59,237 nucleotides of DNA from an uncultured Christensenella sp. (GCA_910577945.1 CAJTNI010000001.1:1-59237); one strand, 5' to 3'. Positions 31,695 to 40,233 are shown, counted from the first letter of the stretch. Numbers and translations: made by a program. The notes: generated by a model from the sequence alone, not told the origin.

Positions 31695-33518
31695 TTGGAA
31701 AAGGGCGCAATCACAACGCCGCAGCAATTAAAGCGGCTTAATATCTCCGAGTTGAACGGCGTTTGCGAGTATTTGCGCGAGCGTATTATCGGCGTTGTGG
31801 AAAACAACGGCGGGCATTTGTCGTCCAACCTCGGCGCGGTGGAGCTTACCGTGGCGCTGCATTACGTGTTCGATTGCCCCGACGATAAAATCGTTTTCGA
31901 CGTCGGACACCAAGCTTACGCGCATAAGCTGTTGACGGGGCGCGACGGCGATTTCGACGGGCTGCGCAAAAACGGCGGCATATCGGGTTTCCCGCAGCCC
32001 AAGGAGAGCGAGTACGACGCCTTTGTCGCGGGGCATGCGTCCACTTCGCTGTCGGTGGCGACGGGGCTTGCCGAAAGCATAAGGCAAAACGGCAAGCGCG
32101 ACCGCGTGATAGCCGTTATCGGCGACGGCGCGCTTACGGGCGGGCTCGCGTACGAGGCGCTTAACGCGATAGGCAGCGAGCAGCTTCCCGTAATAACGGT
32201 GCTCAACGACAACGAAATGTCCATAAGCAAAAACGTAGGCGCGATAAGCAAGCACCTTACGCGGCTGCGCGTCAGCAAAAAGTACACGCGGCTTAAAGGC
32301 GAGGTCAAGCGCGCCGTGTCGGCGATACCGTTGCTCGGCGACGGGGTCATCCACCTTTTGGAAAAAGGCAAGCGGTTTTTAAAGCGCATGGTGCTGTCGA
32401 ACAAAATATTCGAGGCGATGGGCATTGCGTATTACGGCCCGTTCGACGGACACGACGTCGGCGAGCTCGTAGAGGTTTTTGCGCAGGTAAAGAACAAAGA
32501 CAAGCCCGTGCTCATTCACGTTATTACCGATAAGGGTCGCGGGCTTAAAAGCGCGACGGTAGACCCCGCGCATTCGCACGGCATATCGTCGTCGGGCGCA
32601 AAAAGCGGCAAGCGGTTTTCGGACGTTTTGGGCGCGTTTATGACCGATGCGGCGGCGCGCGACGCGCGTATTATGGCGGTAACAGCGGCTATGTCGATAG
32701 GCACGGGCTTGGAGGAATATTCGAAGGCGTTTCCCGAACGCTTCAAGGACGTGGGCATAGCGGAGGAGCATGCGGTAACGTATTGCGCCGCGCTCGCCGC
32801 GGGCGGCATGAAGCCGTATTTCGCGGTATATTCCACGTTTTTGCAGCGCGCGTACGACGAGCTTTTGCACGACGTGTGTATCGGCGCGTACCCCGTAACG
32901 TTCTGCATCGACCGCGCGGGCGTGGTGGGCGCGGACGGAGTGACGCATCAGGGCGTGTTCGATTTGAGCTATCTTTTGCCTATGCCCAATATGACGGTAA
33001 TGTGCCCGACGGACGGCGCGGAGTTCAGGGATATGCTCGAATTTTCGCTTACCTATAACGCGCCGCTGGCTATTCGCTATCCGCGCACGTATGAAACGGA
33101 GCGCGAGCATGCGCCAATCGAATACGGCAAGTGGGAGCGCGTTTACGGTTGCGGCGCTAAAACGTACGCGCTTTGCGCGGGCAATCGCGCGCTCGATATC
33201 GCGTTTGCGGCGGCGCAAGAGGCGGATATCGAAATTATAAACTGCCGCTTTGTAAAGCCGCTCGATACGGAAATGCTGCGGGAGCTTAACAAATCGGGCA
33301 ACGCGGTTATTACGATAGAGGATAACGTTGCAAGCGGCGGGTTCGGTCAGTCGGTATTGTGCGCCCTGAACGGCGACGGACTTAAAGCGCGTTGCGTTTG
33401 CTTGGCGCACGGCGACGGCTTTATAGACGACCGCGAAATAGGCTCGTCGTTGGCGGCGTCGGGGCTTACTGCGGAAAATTTGATTAGGGTCGTGAAAAGC
33501 CTTGAAAAACGGCGATAA
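31695..33518 (+). CDS. dxs: 1-deoxy-D-xylulose-5-phosphate synthase
   Basis: The first MEP pathway enzyme, TPP-dependent, condensing pyruvate and glyceraldehyde 3-phosphate. It has 607 residues. Landmarks are SSNLGAVELTVALHYVF, FDVGHQAYAHKLLTGR, HASTSLSVATG, the TPP motif GDGALTGGLAYEALN, and the transketolase C-terminal parts DVGIAEEHAV and DRAGVVGADGVTHQG. The start is TTG at 31695, six bases after the ispA stop. The NAD kinase promoter sits in its last 17 bases and the following gap. Confidence 0.97.
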   Translation: MEKGAITTPQQLKRLNISELNGVCEYLRERIIGVVENNGGHLSSNLGAVELTVALHYVFDCPDDKIVFDVGHQAYAHKLLTGRDGDFDGLRKNGGISGFPQPKESEYDAFVAGHASTSLSVATGLAESIRQNGKRDRVIAVIGDGALTGGLAYEALNAIGSEQLPVITVLNDNEMSISKNVGAISKHLTRLRVSKKYTRLKGEVKRAVSAIPLLGDGVIHLLEKGKRFLKRMVLSNKIFEAMGIAYYGPFDGHDVGELVEVFAQVKNKDKPVLIHVITDKGRGLKSATVDPAHSHGISSSGAKSGKRFSDVLGAFMTDAAARDARIMAVTAAMSIGTGLEEYSKAFPERFKDVGIAEEHAVTYCAALAAGGMKPYFAVYSTFLQRAYDELLHDVCIGAYPVTFCIDRAGVVGADGVTHQGVFDLSYLLPMPNMTVMCPTDGAEFRDMLEFSLTYNAPLAIRYPRTYETEREHAPIEYGKWERVYGCGAKTYALCAGNRALDIAFAAAQEADIEIINCRFVKPLDTEMLRELNKSGNAVITIEDNVASGGFGQSVLCALNGDGLKARCVCLAHGDGFIDDREIGSSLAASGLTAENLIRVVKSLEKRR

Positions 33519-33530
33519 AAGTAGTATAAT
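33502..33530 (+). promoter_or_regulatory. nadK promoter (leaderless arrangement)
   Basis: TTGAAA (33502-33507), 17-base spacer, TATAAT (33525-33530), ending six bases before the nadK ATG at 33537. No ribosome site fits. Confidence 0.8.
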
Positions 33531-33536
33531 GTCGAT

Positions 33537-34322
33537 ATGAGAATCGGAGTATATTGCAATCCGCAAAAAGACCCCGACGGCAGGGTCGAGGCGATAATAT
33601 ACGAAACGGCGGCTAAAAACGGCGTTTCGGCGGAAAAGTACGACGGCGCAAGGCAGTACGATTTTGTCGTGACCGTCGGCGGCGACGGCACGATTTTGCG
33701 CGTGGTCAAGGATTGCGTAAAGTCGGATACGCCGATTTTGGGCGTTAACCGCGGCACGCTCGGGTTCTTGACGGAGATAGAGCCCGACGAGGCGGACGAC
33801 GCGTTCAAAAAGCTGCTGGCGCGGGAGTACATGCTCGAACGCCGCGCGCTTATCGACGTGACCGTAGCGGACAAGCATTATTACGCGCTTAACGACGCGG
33901 TGATACGGCGGTCGGGCGGCGGGCGTATGATAACCATGTCAGTGCGCGTCAACGACGCGGTGATAGACAAATTTACGTGCGACGGGTATATCGCGAGCAC
34001 GCCCACGGGCTCGACGGCGTACTCGCTGTCGGCGGGAGGCTCGGTAATAGGTCCGAACACGCCCGTAATCGCGCTTACGCCAATCAATCCGCACACGCTG
34101 CACACGCGTCCGATAGTTGTGGGGTCGTTCGAGAATATAGCAATGACGTATACGGGAGAAAGCGGCGCGGCGCTCGATATCGACGGGGTTTGCGTCGAGG
34201 AATTGCCGAACGGCGCGACGGTCGGCGTTACGGGCTGGGATAGGAGCGCGCTGTTCGTGCGGTTTAACAAACGGAGTTTTTATTCGCGGCTTTTGACAAA
34301 GCTCAATGCGAGGTCGGAATAA
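33537..34322 (+). CDS. nadK: NAD kinase
   Basis: This enzyme phosphorylates NAD to NADP. It has 261 residues, with the GGDGT motif (VVTVGGDGTILRVV), VNRGTLGFLTE, ALNDAVI, and the GYIASTPTGSTAYSLSAGG block. The ATG follows a consensus promoter by six bases, so the mRNA should be leaderless. The stop overlaps the recN ATG by one base (TAATG). In relatives this position is shared by tlyA, nadK, argR and recN; tlyA and argR are absent here. Confidence 0.96.
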   Translation: MRIGVYCNPQKDPDGRVEAIIYETAAKNGVSAEKYDGARQYDFVVTVGGDGTILRVVKDCVKSDTPILGVNRGTLGFLTEIEPDEADDAFKKLLAREYMLERRALIDVTVADKHYYALNDAVIRRSGGGRMITMSVRVNDAVIDKFTCDGYIASTPTGSTAYSLSAGGSVIGPNTPVIALTPINPHTLHTRPIVVGSFENIAMTYTGESGAALDIDGVCVEELPNGATVGVTGWDRSALFVRFNKRSFYSRLLTKLNARSE

Positions 34323-36016
34323 TGCTGAGGAATATTCGCATACATAATCTCGCGCTTATTCGCGATTTGGAAATCGGATTTTGCTCGGAGCTGAACGTGT
34401 TTTCGGGCGAAACGGGCGCGGGTAAATCCATTATCGTCGATTCGCTTATGCTGCTTATGGGCGCGCGTTACGACAAATCGCTTTTGAAATTCGGCGAGGA
34501 TAAGGGGTTTGTGGAGGGCGTGTTCGATTGCGCGGACGCCGCGCCGCTCGAAGAGCTAGGCATAGACGCCGAGGACGGCGTGCTTATAGTTATGCGTCGG
34601 TTTTTCAAGGACGGCAAAAACGATATCCGCGTCAACGGCAAGCAGCTCACCACGGCAATGCTGCGCGAGCTTATGCAAAGCTACGTGGATATCTGCGGTC
34701 AGAACGAAAATCAATCGCTGTTAAAGGTTTCCGAGCAGCGCAAAATTCTCGATTATTTCGTGTTTAAGCACGACGACGCGCCGCTCAAAGCGTGCCGCGC
34801 GGCTTACGGCGAGTACAAAAGTGTGCTCGCGGAAATGGAAAAATTGGGCGACGAGCGCACGCGCGCGCAGCGTATCGACGTACTCAAATACCAAATCGAG
34901 GAAATAGAAAGCGCCAAGGTCGCTGTCGGCGAGGAGGAAAGCCTCGTCGAGCGCAGGCATTTGCTTATGGCGGCGGAGCGCATAAAAACGGCGCTCGGCG
35001 AGTGCTACGACAGGCTGGACGGCGACGGCGGCGCGGGCGAAGCGGCGTCCGACGCCATGCGTTCGCTCGGCGGCGTAACACAGTTCGGCGAGGCGTATCA
35101 AACGCTGTACGACAGACTGCGTTCGGCGGAAATCGAGCTTAACGACGTTGCCGAGTGCATTAAGGACGAGCTGGACGCGATGACGGACAGCGGTGCGGAG
35201 CTCGATTCGGTATTGGCGAGATTGGATAAGCTTCGCGCGTTAAAGAACAAATACGGCGCGTACGACGTAATGCAAAAGTTTTTAAGCGAGGCAAAGGCGG
35301 AGCTTGACAGGGCGGAGAACGGCGCGGAGCTTTACGAGTCGCTGTGCAAAAAGGAGTGCGCGCTCAAAGCCGAGCTGTACGCCTGCGCGAAAAAACTTTC
35401 CGAATTGCGCAAGGACGGCGCGGTCGCCATGCAAAAGAGCATAATCGCGGAGCTTTCCGACTTGGGCATGGCAAATTCTACGTTCGAGGCGGTATTTGCG
35501 CCCGCGCCCGACGAAAACAATTTTACCGAGCGCGTTACCGCGTCGGGGTTCGACGAGTTCGAGTTCTATTTGAGCCCCAACGTCGGACAGCCGCTCATGC
35601 CGCTCGCCAAGATAATATCGGGCGGCGAAATGTCGCGGTTTATGCTTGCAATCAAGCTGATTACGGGCAACCTCGGCAATATCGGCACTATGATATTCGA
35701 CGAGATAGATACGGGAATAAGCGGCGCGATAGGACTCAGCGTAGCAAAAAAGCTGTGCCGATTGTCGCGCGGCAGACAGGTGCTTTGCGTGACGCACTTG
35801 CCGCAGATAGCCGCAATGGCGGACGCGCAGTTTTATATAGAAAAAATCGAGAGCGACGGCGACACGCAAACGCGCGTAACGCCGCTCGACCGCGACGGGC
35901 AAATCGGTGAGATTTCGCGGCTGTCGGGTACAAAGGGCGTTTCCAACACCTCGGATAAGAACGCGAGAGAGCTAAAAGATTGGAGCGACGGCTTTAAAAA
36001 AGAGCTTAACGCATAA
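34322..36016 (+). CDS. recN: DNA repair protein RecN
   Basis: An SMC-like ATPase acting early at double-strand breaks. It has 564 residues. Walker A GETGAGKSIIVDSL is near the N-terminus after LRNIRIHNLALI, coiled-coil segments fill the centre, and the C-terminal ABC signature ISGGEMSRFMLAIK, Walker B MIFDEIDTGISG and VTHLPQIA follow. A terminator follows, then spoIVB, the usual neighbour in spore formers. Confidence 0.97.
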   Translation: MLRNIRIHNLALIRDLEIGFCSELNVFSGETGAGKSIIVDSLMLLMGARYDKSLLKFGEDKGFVEGVFDCADAAPLEELGIDAEDGVLIVMRRFFKDGKNDIRVNGKQLTTAMLRELMQSYVDICGQNENQSLLKVSEQRKILDYFVFKHDDAPLKACRAAYGEYKSVLAEMEKLGDERTRAQRIDVLKYQIEEIESAKVAVGEEESLVERRHLLMAAERIKTALGECYDRLDGDGGAGEAASDAMRSLGGVTQFGEAYQTLYDRLRSAEIELNDVAECIKDELDAMTDSGAELDSVLARLDKLRALKNKYGAYDVMQKFLSEAKAELDRAENGAELYESLCKKECALKAELYACAKKLSELRKDGAVAMQKSIIAELSDLGMANSTFEAVFAPAPDENNFTERVTASGFDEFEFYLSPNVGQPLMPLAKIISGGEMSRFMLAIKLITGNLGNIGTMIFDEIDTGISGAIGLSVAKKLCRLSRGRQVLCVTHLPQIAAMADAQFYIEKIESDGDTQTRVTPLDRDGQIGEISRLSGTKGVSNTSDKNARELKDWSDGFKKELNA

Positions 36017-36053
36017 AAACAAAGGGACGGAATTTCCGTTCTTTTTTGTTTTG
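36017..36053 (+). terminator. Intrinsic terminator after recN
   Basis: AACAAAGGGACGGAA pairs (with G-U pairs) with TTCCGTTCTTTTTTGTT across a TT loop, with T-rich continuation. It directly follows the recN stop. Confidence 0.75.
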
Positions 36054-36111
36054 TCAGGTTCGATTTCGCAACGTTTCGGCGCGCCGCGCCGTTAAAAGCC
36101 GCCGTATTTAT

Positions 36112-36142
36112 TTGACTTGCTTTCGCCGACAGAGTATATAAT
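36112..36142 (+). promoter_or_regulatory. spoIVB promoter candidate
   Basis: TTGACT (36112-36117) with either TATATA at 17-base spacing (36135-36140) or TATAAT at 19 (36137-36142). It looks like sigma-A; I see no forespore sigma-G consensus, although spoIVB is sigma-G controlled in Bacillus subtilis. The leader of about 20 bases has no evident ribosome site. Confidence 0.5.
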
Positions 36143-36167
36143 TCGACAAACGACAAACACTAAAAGC

Positions 36168-37154
36168 ATGAAAAGGTTGCGGATTATATTTTTCGTGTTG
36201 TTTGCCGTGCTTTGTATTTGCGCCATGCCGTTCGGCACGGTCGAGCGCGCGGCGTTTGCGGATACGGAGCGGGTATATATAGGCGGATTTCCGATAGGCA
36301 TTACGATGAACGTGGGCGGGCTGCTGATTGAGAGCGTAAACGGAGTGGAAACGGAATTCGGCGTCGCGTACGTAGACGGCTTGGAAAAAGGCGACATAAT
36401 AACCAAGGTGCGCGGCACGGCGGTGCAATCGGTCAACGATATGCAAAGCCTTTTGGACGGCGGGAGCGTCGGCGTGGAGCTTATTCGCGACGGCGAAACG
36501 CTGCAAATAGAGGTTACGCCTATATTGGAAGCGTATACGCAAAAGCCGCGGCTGGGCGTCAAAATAAAGGAAAAGATTTACGGTATCGGCACGGTAACGT
36601 TCGTGCGCAGGAACGGCACTTATGCCGCGCTCGGTCACGAGATTTTCGATTCCGAAACCGATACGCATTTGCCTTCGGCTAGCGGCGTGATAAACGCTTG
36701 CAAGATTTTGGGAATCAAGCAGGGCAAAAAGGGCGAGGCGGGCGCGATACTCGCGTCCATAATTGCCGATAAGATATACGGCTCTATAACGTGCAACAAT
36801 AATTTCGGCATTGCGGGGCGGTACGAGCGCGAAATAAATAAGGACGATTTGACCGAGGTTGCCAAGCGCGACGAGGTGCGCCCGGGCGCGGCTCAAATTC
36901 GCACTACTGTGGACGGCGCGCCCGAGTATTTCGATATAGAAATCATAAAAGCGAGCAAGCAGAGCGGAAAAAAGGAAAAGGGCATAATCTTTCGCGTTAC
37001 CGATAAAAGACTGTTGGAACTGACGGGCGGCGTAGTGCGCGGCATGAGCGGTTCGCCGATTGTGCAGGACGGCAAGCTCGTCGGCGCGGTCACACACGTG
37101 TTTTTGAACGACTTTACGAAGGGATACGGCGTATATGCCGACTGCATGAATTAG
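36168..37154 (+). CDS. spoIVB: SpoIVB serine peptidase (S55)
   Basis: SpoIVB is secreted from the forespore and triggers pro-sigma-K processing by cleaving SpoIVFA. It has 328 residues: a signal/membrane segment (~5-23), a PDZ domain (~50-115), and the S55 domain with His157 in AALGHEIFD and the serine in GMSGSPIVQDGKLVGAVTH (S294/S296). The C-terminus KGYGVYADCMN matches the family. It is shorter than the ~425-residue Bacillus protein mainly at the N-terminus. ATG at 36168 is chosen because the in-frame TTG at 36117 lies inside the promoter. Next gene is not spo0A, unlike most spore formers. Confidence 0.92.
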   Translation: MKRLRIIFFVLFAVLCICAMPFGTVERAAFADTERVYIGGFPIGITMNVGGLLIESVNGVETEFGVAYVDGLEKGDIITKVRGTAVQSVNDMQSLLDGGSVGVELIRDGETLQIEVTPILEAYTQKPRLGVKIKEKIYGIGTVTFVRRNGTYAALGHEIFDSETDTHLPSASGVINACKILGIKQGKKGEAGAILASIIADKIYGSITCNNNFGIAGRYEREINKDDLTEVAKRDEVRPGAAQIRTTVDGAPEYFDIEIIKASKQSGKKEKGIIFRVTDKRLLELTGGVVRGMSGSPIVQDGKLVGAVTHVFLNDFTKGYGVYADCMN

Positions 37155-37210
37155 GGTGGATTTCTACGCGTTTGACGAATAAACGCGAAAAAACGCGCAT
37201 AAGGTAAATT

Positions 37211-37831
37211 ATGCGACGTTCATACATAATAACCGATAAGTTTTACAGGCTGTCGCACAGCCTCCGACGCAATCGCGGCGCGGTGATAGTGTATTCGCTG
37301 ACCGCATTGCTGTTTCTGGTAATAGGTATCGCGATAGGCGTTACCATAGCCGACAAAACGGCTTACGCCATGCGCAACGGCGCGCCGATATTCAGATATC
37401 TGCGCGGCGACTCGGGCGCGTTTTCTTTTTTCTTTTTGACGTTCCTGTTCTCCGCGCTGTACGCGCTGTTTGCGGCGTCCATGTTTTATTTCAAGGCGAC
37501 GTCGTTTTTGTCGGTCGCGCCGTACTTGTATTCGTCGTACGCGCTGGGCGTTTATACGTGCGTCATTATAGGCTTATATTCGGCGTCTGCGTTGCCCATG
37601 CTGTTCGTGCTGTACATTCCCATGTGCTTGATAGAAATAGTGATATTTTGCATGCTGTCGTATAGGTGTATCGCGTTCGCCGCGCTTAACGGCAGGTGCG
37701 CGCCGTCGGCGGCGGACGTCAAGCAATACTACAAGGAGACCATACCGTATTTAATCGCGCTCGCGGTGTGCGCGCTAGTAAAAACTGTCACCGTCGTGCT
37801 TTTCGGCTCGGCGTTGGTGGGAATTATATAA
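37211..37831 (+). CDS. Multi-span membrane protein, possibly SpoIIM-like
   Basis: A 206-residue protein with about five hydrophobic segments (starting near residues 25-47, 70-95, 100-125, 127-150 and 180-205) and a basic N-terminus. The size, number of spans and the initial segment (VYSLTALLFLVIGIAIGVTIAD) resemble SpoIIM, a DMP complex member needed for engulfment, but I see no decisive motif. It lies between spoIVB and dacF, where spo0A or spoIIM-type genes occur in relatives, so a sporulation role is a reasonable guess only. A perfect hairpin CGCGTTT/AAACGCG lies upstream. Confidence 0.5.
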   Translation: MRRSYIITDKFYRLSHSLRRNRGAVIVYSLTALLFLVIGIAIGVTIADKTAYAMRNGAPIFRYLRGDSGAFSFFFLTFLFSALYALFAASMFYFKATSFLSVAPYLYSSYALGVYTCVIIGLYSASALPMLFVLYIPMCLIEIVIFCMLSYRCIAFAALNGRCAPSAADVKQYYKETIPYLIALAVCALVKTVTVVLFGSALVGII

Positions 37832-37873
37832 TAAATATACGCGTAAACGCATTAAAGTCGCAAGGATAAACCA

Positions 37874-37923
37874 AAATATCTCTATATAGCCGAGCGTATA
37901 TCGGCATTAGGATATTTCGGAGG
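37874..37923 (+). promoter_or_regulatory. Structured 5' leader before dacF
   Basis: AAATATC (37874-37880) can pair with GATATTT (37911-37917), enclosing a second helix GCCGA/TCGGC (37889-37893 and 37901-37905). The outer arm ends one base before the GGAGG ribosome site (37919-37923). It could affect translation; no known riboswitch fold is recognised. Confidence 0.35.
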
Positions 37924-37927
37924 AAAA

Positions 37928-39085
37928 ATGAACAAGAAGATTACGATTGGCATTGCCGTGTTGATGACCGCGCTTATGGTGTTTTTGCCGTTGGCGCACA
38001 GTGCGTCGCACGCCGAAACGCCCGCGGCTTTTGCCGCAACGTCCAAAGCGGCGGTCATGCTCGATAGCAAGACGGGCACGGTTGTGTTCGAAAAGAACGT
38101 CAAAGAGCATTTGCAGATAGCGAGCATGGTTAAAATCATGACTCTGAGCATTGCGTTCGACGAGATAGAAAAACGCGGAATCGCGCTCGAAACGCTCGTA
38201 ACCGCGTCCGACAACGCGGCGTCTATGGGCGGGTCGCAGGCGTTTTTGGACGCCAACGCGCAGTACAGGCTGGACGAGCTGTTAAAGAGCATAATCGTCG
38301 CGTCCGCCAACGACTCGTGCGTCGCCGTAGCCGAATATTTGTGCGGCAGCGTGGACGAGTTCGTTTCGGTCATGAACGCGCGCGCAGCCGAATGGGGCAT
38401 GAACGATACGAGGTTCGTCAACTGCACGGGGTTGCCCAAGGACGGGCAGTACAGCTGCGCGTCGGACGTCGCCGTTATGTTCGGCAAGCTCATCGGGCAC
38501 GAGCGGTTTTTCGAGTATGCCAAGGAGTGGACGTACGATTTCGCGCACCCCGACGGCAGAGTTACGCGGCTCACCAACACTAATAAGCTAGTCCGCTTTT
38601 ACGACGGCTGCGACGGCGGCAAAACGGGCTATACCGACGCGGCGCGCTCGTGCGTGACGGTTACCGCAAAGCGCGGCGATACGCGGTTTGTGTGCGTGGT
38701 TATCGGCGCCGAAAACTCCAAGACGCGCAACAAAGAGGTGTCCGAGCTGCTCAATTACGGATTTGCCAATTATAAGACGGTGTACGCGGTGCGCGGCGGC
38801 GACGTAATCGGCGAGTTCGACGTGCACAACGGCAAGACCGAAAAGGCGACCGTCGTCGCCGAAAAGGATTGCTCGGTGTTCGTCAAATCGGGCGATAAGT
38901 GCGAAATCACGCTCGAACCCGAAATAGGCGGCTTGTGCGCGCCGATTGCGGCGGGCGACGTCGTGGGCAAGATAAACGTTTGCGTCAACGGCGAAAAATA
39001 CTGCGAGGTGGGTGCGGTGTCGCAATCCGACTGCGCTAAGAAAGGTTATCTCGATATAGTCGACGACTTTATCAGCAAGTGGTAA
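37928..39085 (+). CDS. dacF: D-alanyl-D-alanine carboxypeptidase (DacF-like)
   Basis: A serine penicillin-binding protein that trims the terminal D-Ala from peptidoglycan. It has 385 residues: a signal peptide (cleavage probably after AHSASHA), the SxxK motif SMVK with Ser66 and Lys69, an SxN-type motif SAN (~126-128), and KTG in GGKTGYTD. The C-terminal beta domain and a last amphipathic helix for membrane association follow. Its position between spoIVB and rpe suits the DacF sporulation type, but a vegetative role is possible. SD is GGAGGAAAA. Confidence 0.9.
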   Translation: MNKKITIGIAVLMTALMVFLPLAHSASHAETPAAFAATSKAAVMLDSKTGTVVFEKNVKEHLQIASMVKIMTLSIAFDEIEKRGIALETLVTASDNAASMGGSQAFLDANAQYRLDELLKSIIVASANDSCVAVAEYLCGSVDEFVSVMNARAAEWGMNDTRFVNCTGLPKDGQYSCASDVAVMFGKLIGHERFFEYAKEWTYDFAHPDGRVTRLTNTNKLVRFYDGCDGGKTGYTDAARSCVTVTAKRGDTRFVCVVIGAENSKTRNKEVSELLNYGFANYKTVYAVRGGDVIGEFDVHNGKTEKATVVAEKDCSVFVKSGDKCEITLEPEIGGLCAPIAAGDVVGKINVCVNGEKYCEVGAVSQSDCAKKGYLDIVDDFISKW

Positions 39086-39107
39086 TCGGCAAATTTCGAC
39101 GTTTCTC

Positions 39108-39137
39108 TTGACGGCGGCGGCGCAATTATGCTAAAAT
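39108..39137 (+). promoter_or_regulatory. rpe promoter (leaderless arrangement)
   Basis: TTGACG (39108-39113), 18-base spacer, TAAAAT (39132-39137) with the TGC extension. The hexamer ends six bases before the ATG at 39144. A GTG at 39138 is in frame but abuts the -10. Confidence 0.75.
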
Positions 39138-39143
39138 GTGCGT

Positions 39144-39797
39144 ATGAAAAGCACGCTGATTGCGCCGTCTATACTGAGCGGCGACTTCGCGAACATGGGA
39201 CGCGAAGTGGAGGGTCTTAAATCCGCAGGCGCGGATTGGGTTCATATCGACGTAATGGACGGCATATTCGTGCCGAATATAACGTTCGGGTTTAAAATGA
39301 TTTCGGATATTCGTCCGCATTCCGATTTGACGTTCGACACGCACCTCATGATAGACAAGCCGTCGCGGTACGTCGAAAGGTTTGTCAAAGCGGGCTCGCA
39401 GTACGTTACGTTCCATTTGGAGGCGGAGCCCGATGTCGACGGCACGATTGCGATTATCAAAGCCGCGGGCTGTAAGTGCGGGCTGGCAATCAATCCCGAT
39501 ACGGACGTCGATAAGCTTATTCCGTACTTGGACAAGCTCGATATGGCGCTTATAATGACCGTTTTTCCCGGCTTCGGCGGGCAAAGGTTTATCGACGGCT
39601 CGTTGGAGCGTATCGCGCGCGCCAAGGCGCTCGTCAAGCGGTACGCGCCGCACGCGCTCGTCGAGGTGGACGGCGGCGTGACGGCGGACAACGCGGCGGA
39701 GATAATATCGGCGGGCGCGGACGTATTGGTCGCGGGCAGCGCGGTGTTCAACGCCGACGACCGCGCGGCGGCGGTTGCGCGCATTCGCGGCGAATAG
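39144..39797 (+). CDS. rpe: Ribulose-phosphate 3-epimerase
   Basis: This enzyme interconverts ribulose 5-phosphate and xylulose 5-phosphate. It has 217 residues of TIM barrel: IAPSILSGDF, HIDVMDGIFVPNITFG with metal His and Asp, DTHLMID with the next His, and VFPGFGGQRF plus EVDGGV with the catalytic Asp. ATG at 39144 has no ribosome site and lies six bases after the -10, so the mRNA is probably leaderless. It precedes spoVM as in Bacillus (with thiN absent here). Confidence 0.96.
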   Translation: MKSTLIAPSILSGDFANMGREVEGLKSAGADWVHIDVMDGIFVPNITFGFKMISDIRPHSDLTFDTHLMIDKPSRYVERFVKAGSQYVTFHLEAEPDVDGTIAIIKAAGCKCGLAINPDTDVDKLIPYLDKLDMALIMTVFPGFGGQRFIDGSLERIARAKALVKRYAPHALVEVDGGVTADNAAEIISAGADVLVAGSAVFNADDRAAAVARIRGE

Positions 39798-39868
39798 CGC
39801 GACGAAAATAAAAATTTGTAACATGCCGCGGGTTTCCCGCATAGACAAATATGAAGGAGGGCGGCGGC

Positions 39869-39952
39869 ATGGCGAAAGCGAGAGTAATCTGTATAAAACT
39901 GCCTAAGTTTTTGGGGAAATTCCTGCGTATATTCAAGCGCTCGGAAAAATAA
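39869..39952 (+). CDS. spoVM: Stage V sporulation protein M (SpoVM), 27 residues
   Basis: A tiny gene: ATG after a perfect AAGGAGGG ribosome site, 27 codons, TAA. The product is an amphipathic helix containing IKLPKFLG, identical over eight residues to the core of Bacillus subtilis SpoVM, followed by a hydrophobic-basic helix (KFLRIFKR). SpoVM inserts into the convex outer forespore membrane and anchors SpoIVA at the base of the coat. The location between rpe and rpmB matches Bacillus. It has three extra N-terminal residues relative to Bacillus. An in-frame ATG at 39851 overlaps the ribosome site and is unlikely. A GCGGG-TTT-CCCGC hairpin precedes the ribosome site. Confidence 0.9.
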   Translation: MAKARVICIKLPKFLGKFLRIFKRSEK

Positions 39953-39993
39953 CGATAGCGCGCACCGATATTCGCAATATAATTCAGGCAAGA

Positions 39994-40023
39994 AAAAATC
40001 CGAAACTCGCGTTTCGGATTTTT
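39994..40023. terminator. Bidirectional terminator between spoVM and rpmB
   Basis: AAAAATCCGAAAC (39994-40006) and GTTTCGGATTTTT (40011-40023) form a perfect 13-pair stem with a TCGC loop. T tracts lie on both sides, so it can end spoVM (plus) and rpmB (minus). Confidence 0.95.
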
Positions 40024-40041
40024 GTTTTGCAATGGAATAGG

Positions 40042-40233
40042 TTAGTCGTTATCTTGCTTTTTGGCGGTACGCAGACAACGCGTGCACACGTAATCGTGAG
40101 ATATCTTGCCGTCCGTTTCCGTAGTGACTTTATGGACGTTGGCATTGAAACTGCGCTTTGTCTTTTTGTGGGAGTGACTGACGTTGTTGCCCGACACTTT
40201 GCCTTTACCGCAAATAGAACACACTCTGCTCAT
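40042..40233 (-). CDS. rpmB: 50S ribosomal protein L28 (zinc-binding form)
   Basis: 63 residues of L28 on the minus strand. It is the zinc-containing form: C5 and C8 in CSICGKG and C50, C53 in CTRCLRT. The HSHKKTKRSFNANVHKV segment is diagnostic. Perfect AGGAGGTC ribosome site. Opposite in direction to its neighbours, as rpmB often is next to yloU/fakA. Confidence 0.97.
   Translation of the reverse strand: MSRVCSICGKGKVSGNNVSHSHKKTKRSFNANVHKVTTETDGKISHDYVCTRCLRTAKKQDND

Noticed and set aside
32379..33878. 499-codon open frame on the minus strand opposite dxs and nadK
   Set aside because: A shadow of GC-rich third positions; the plus strand carries clear dxs and nadK motifs and the minus-strand translation is Arg/His/Tyr-rich with no family resemblance.
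37166..37196. CGCGTTT/AAACGCG hairpin as a terminator for spoIVB
   Set aside because: On the plus strand it is followed by A, not T; it is not an intrinsic terminator in that direction.
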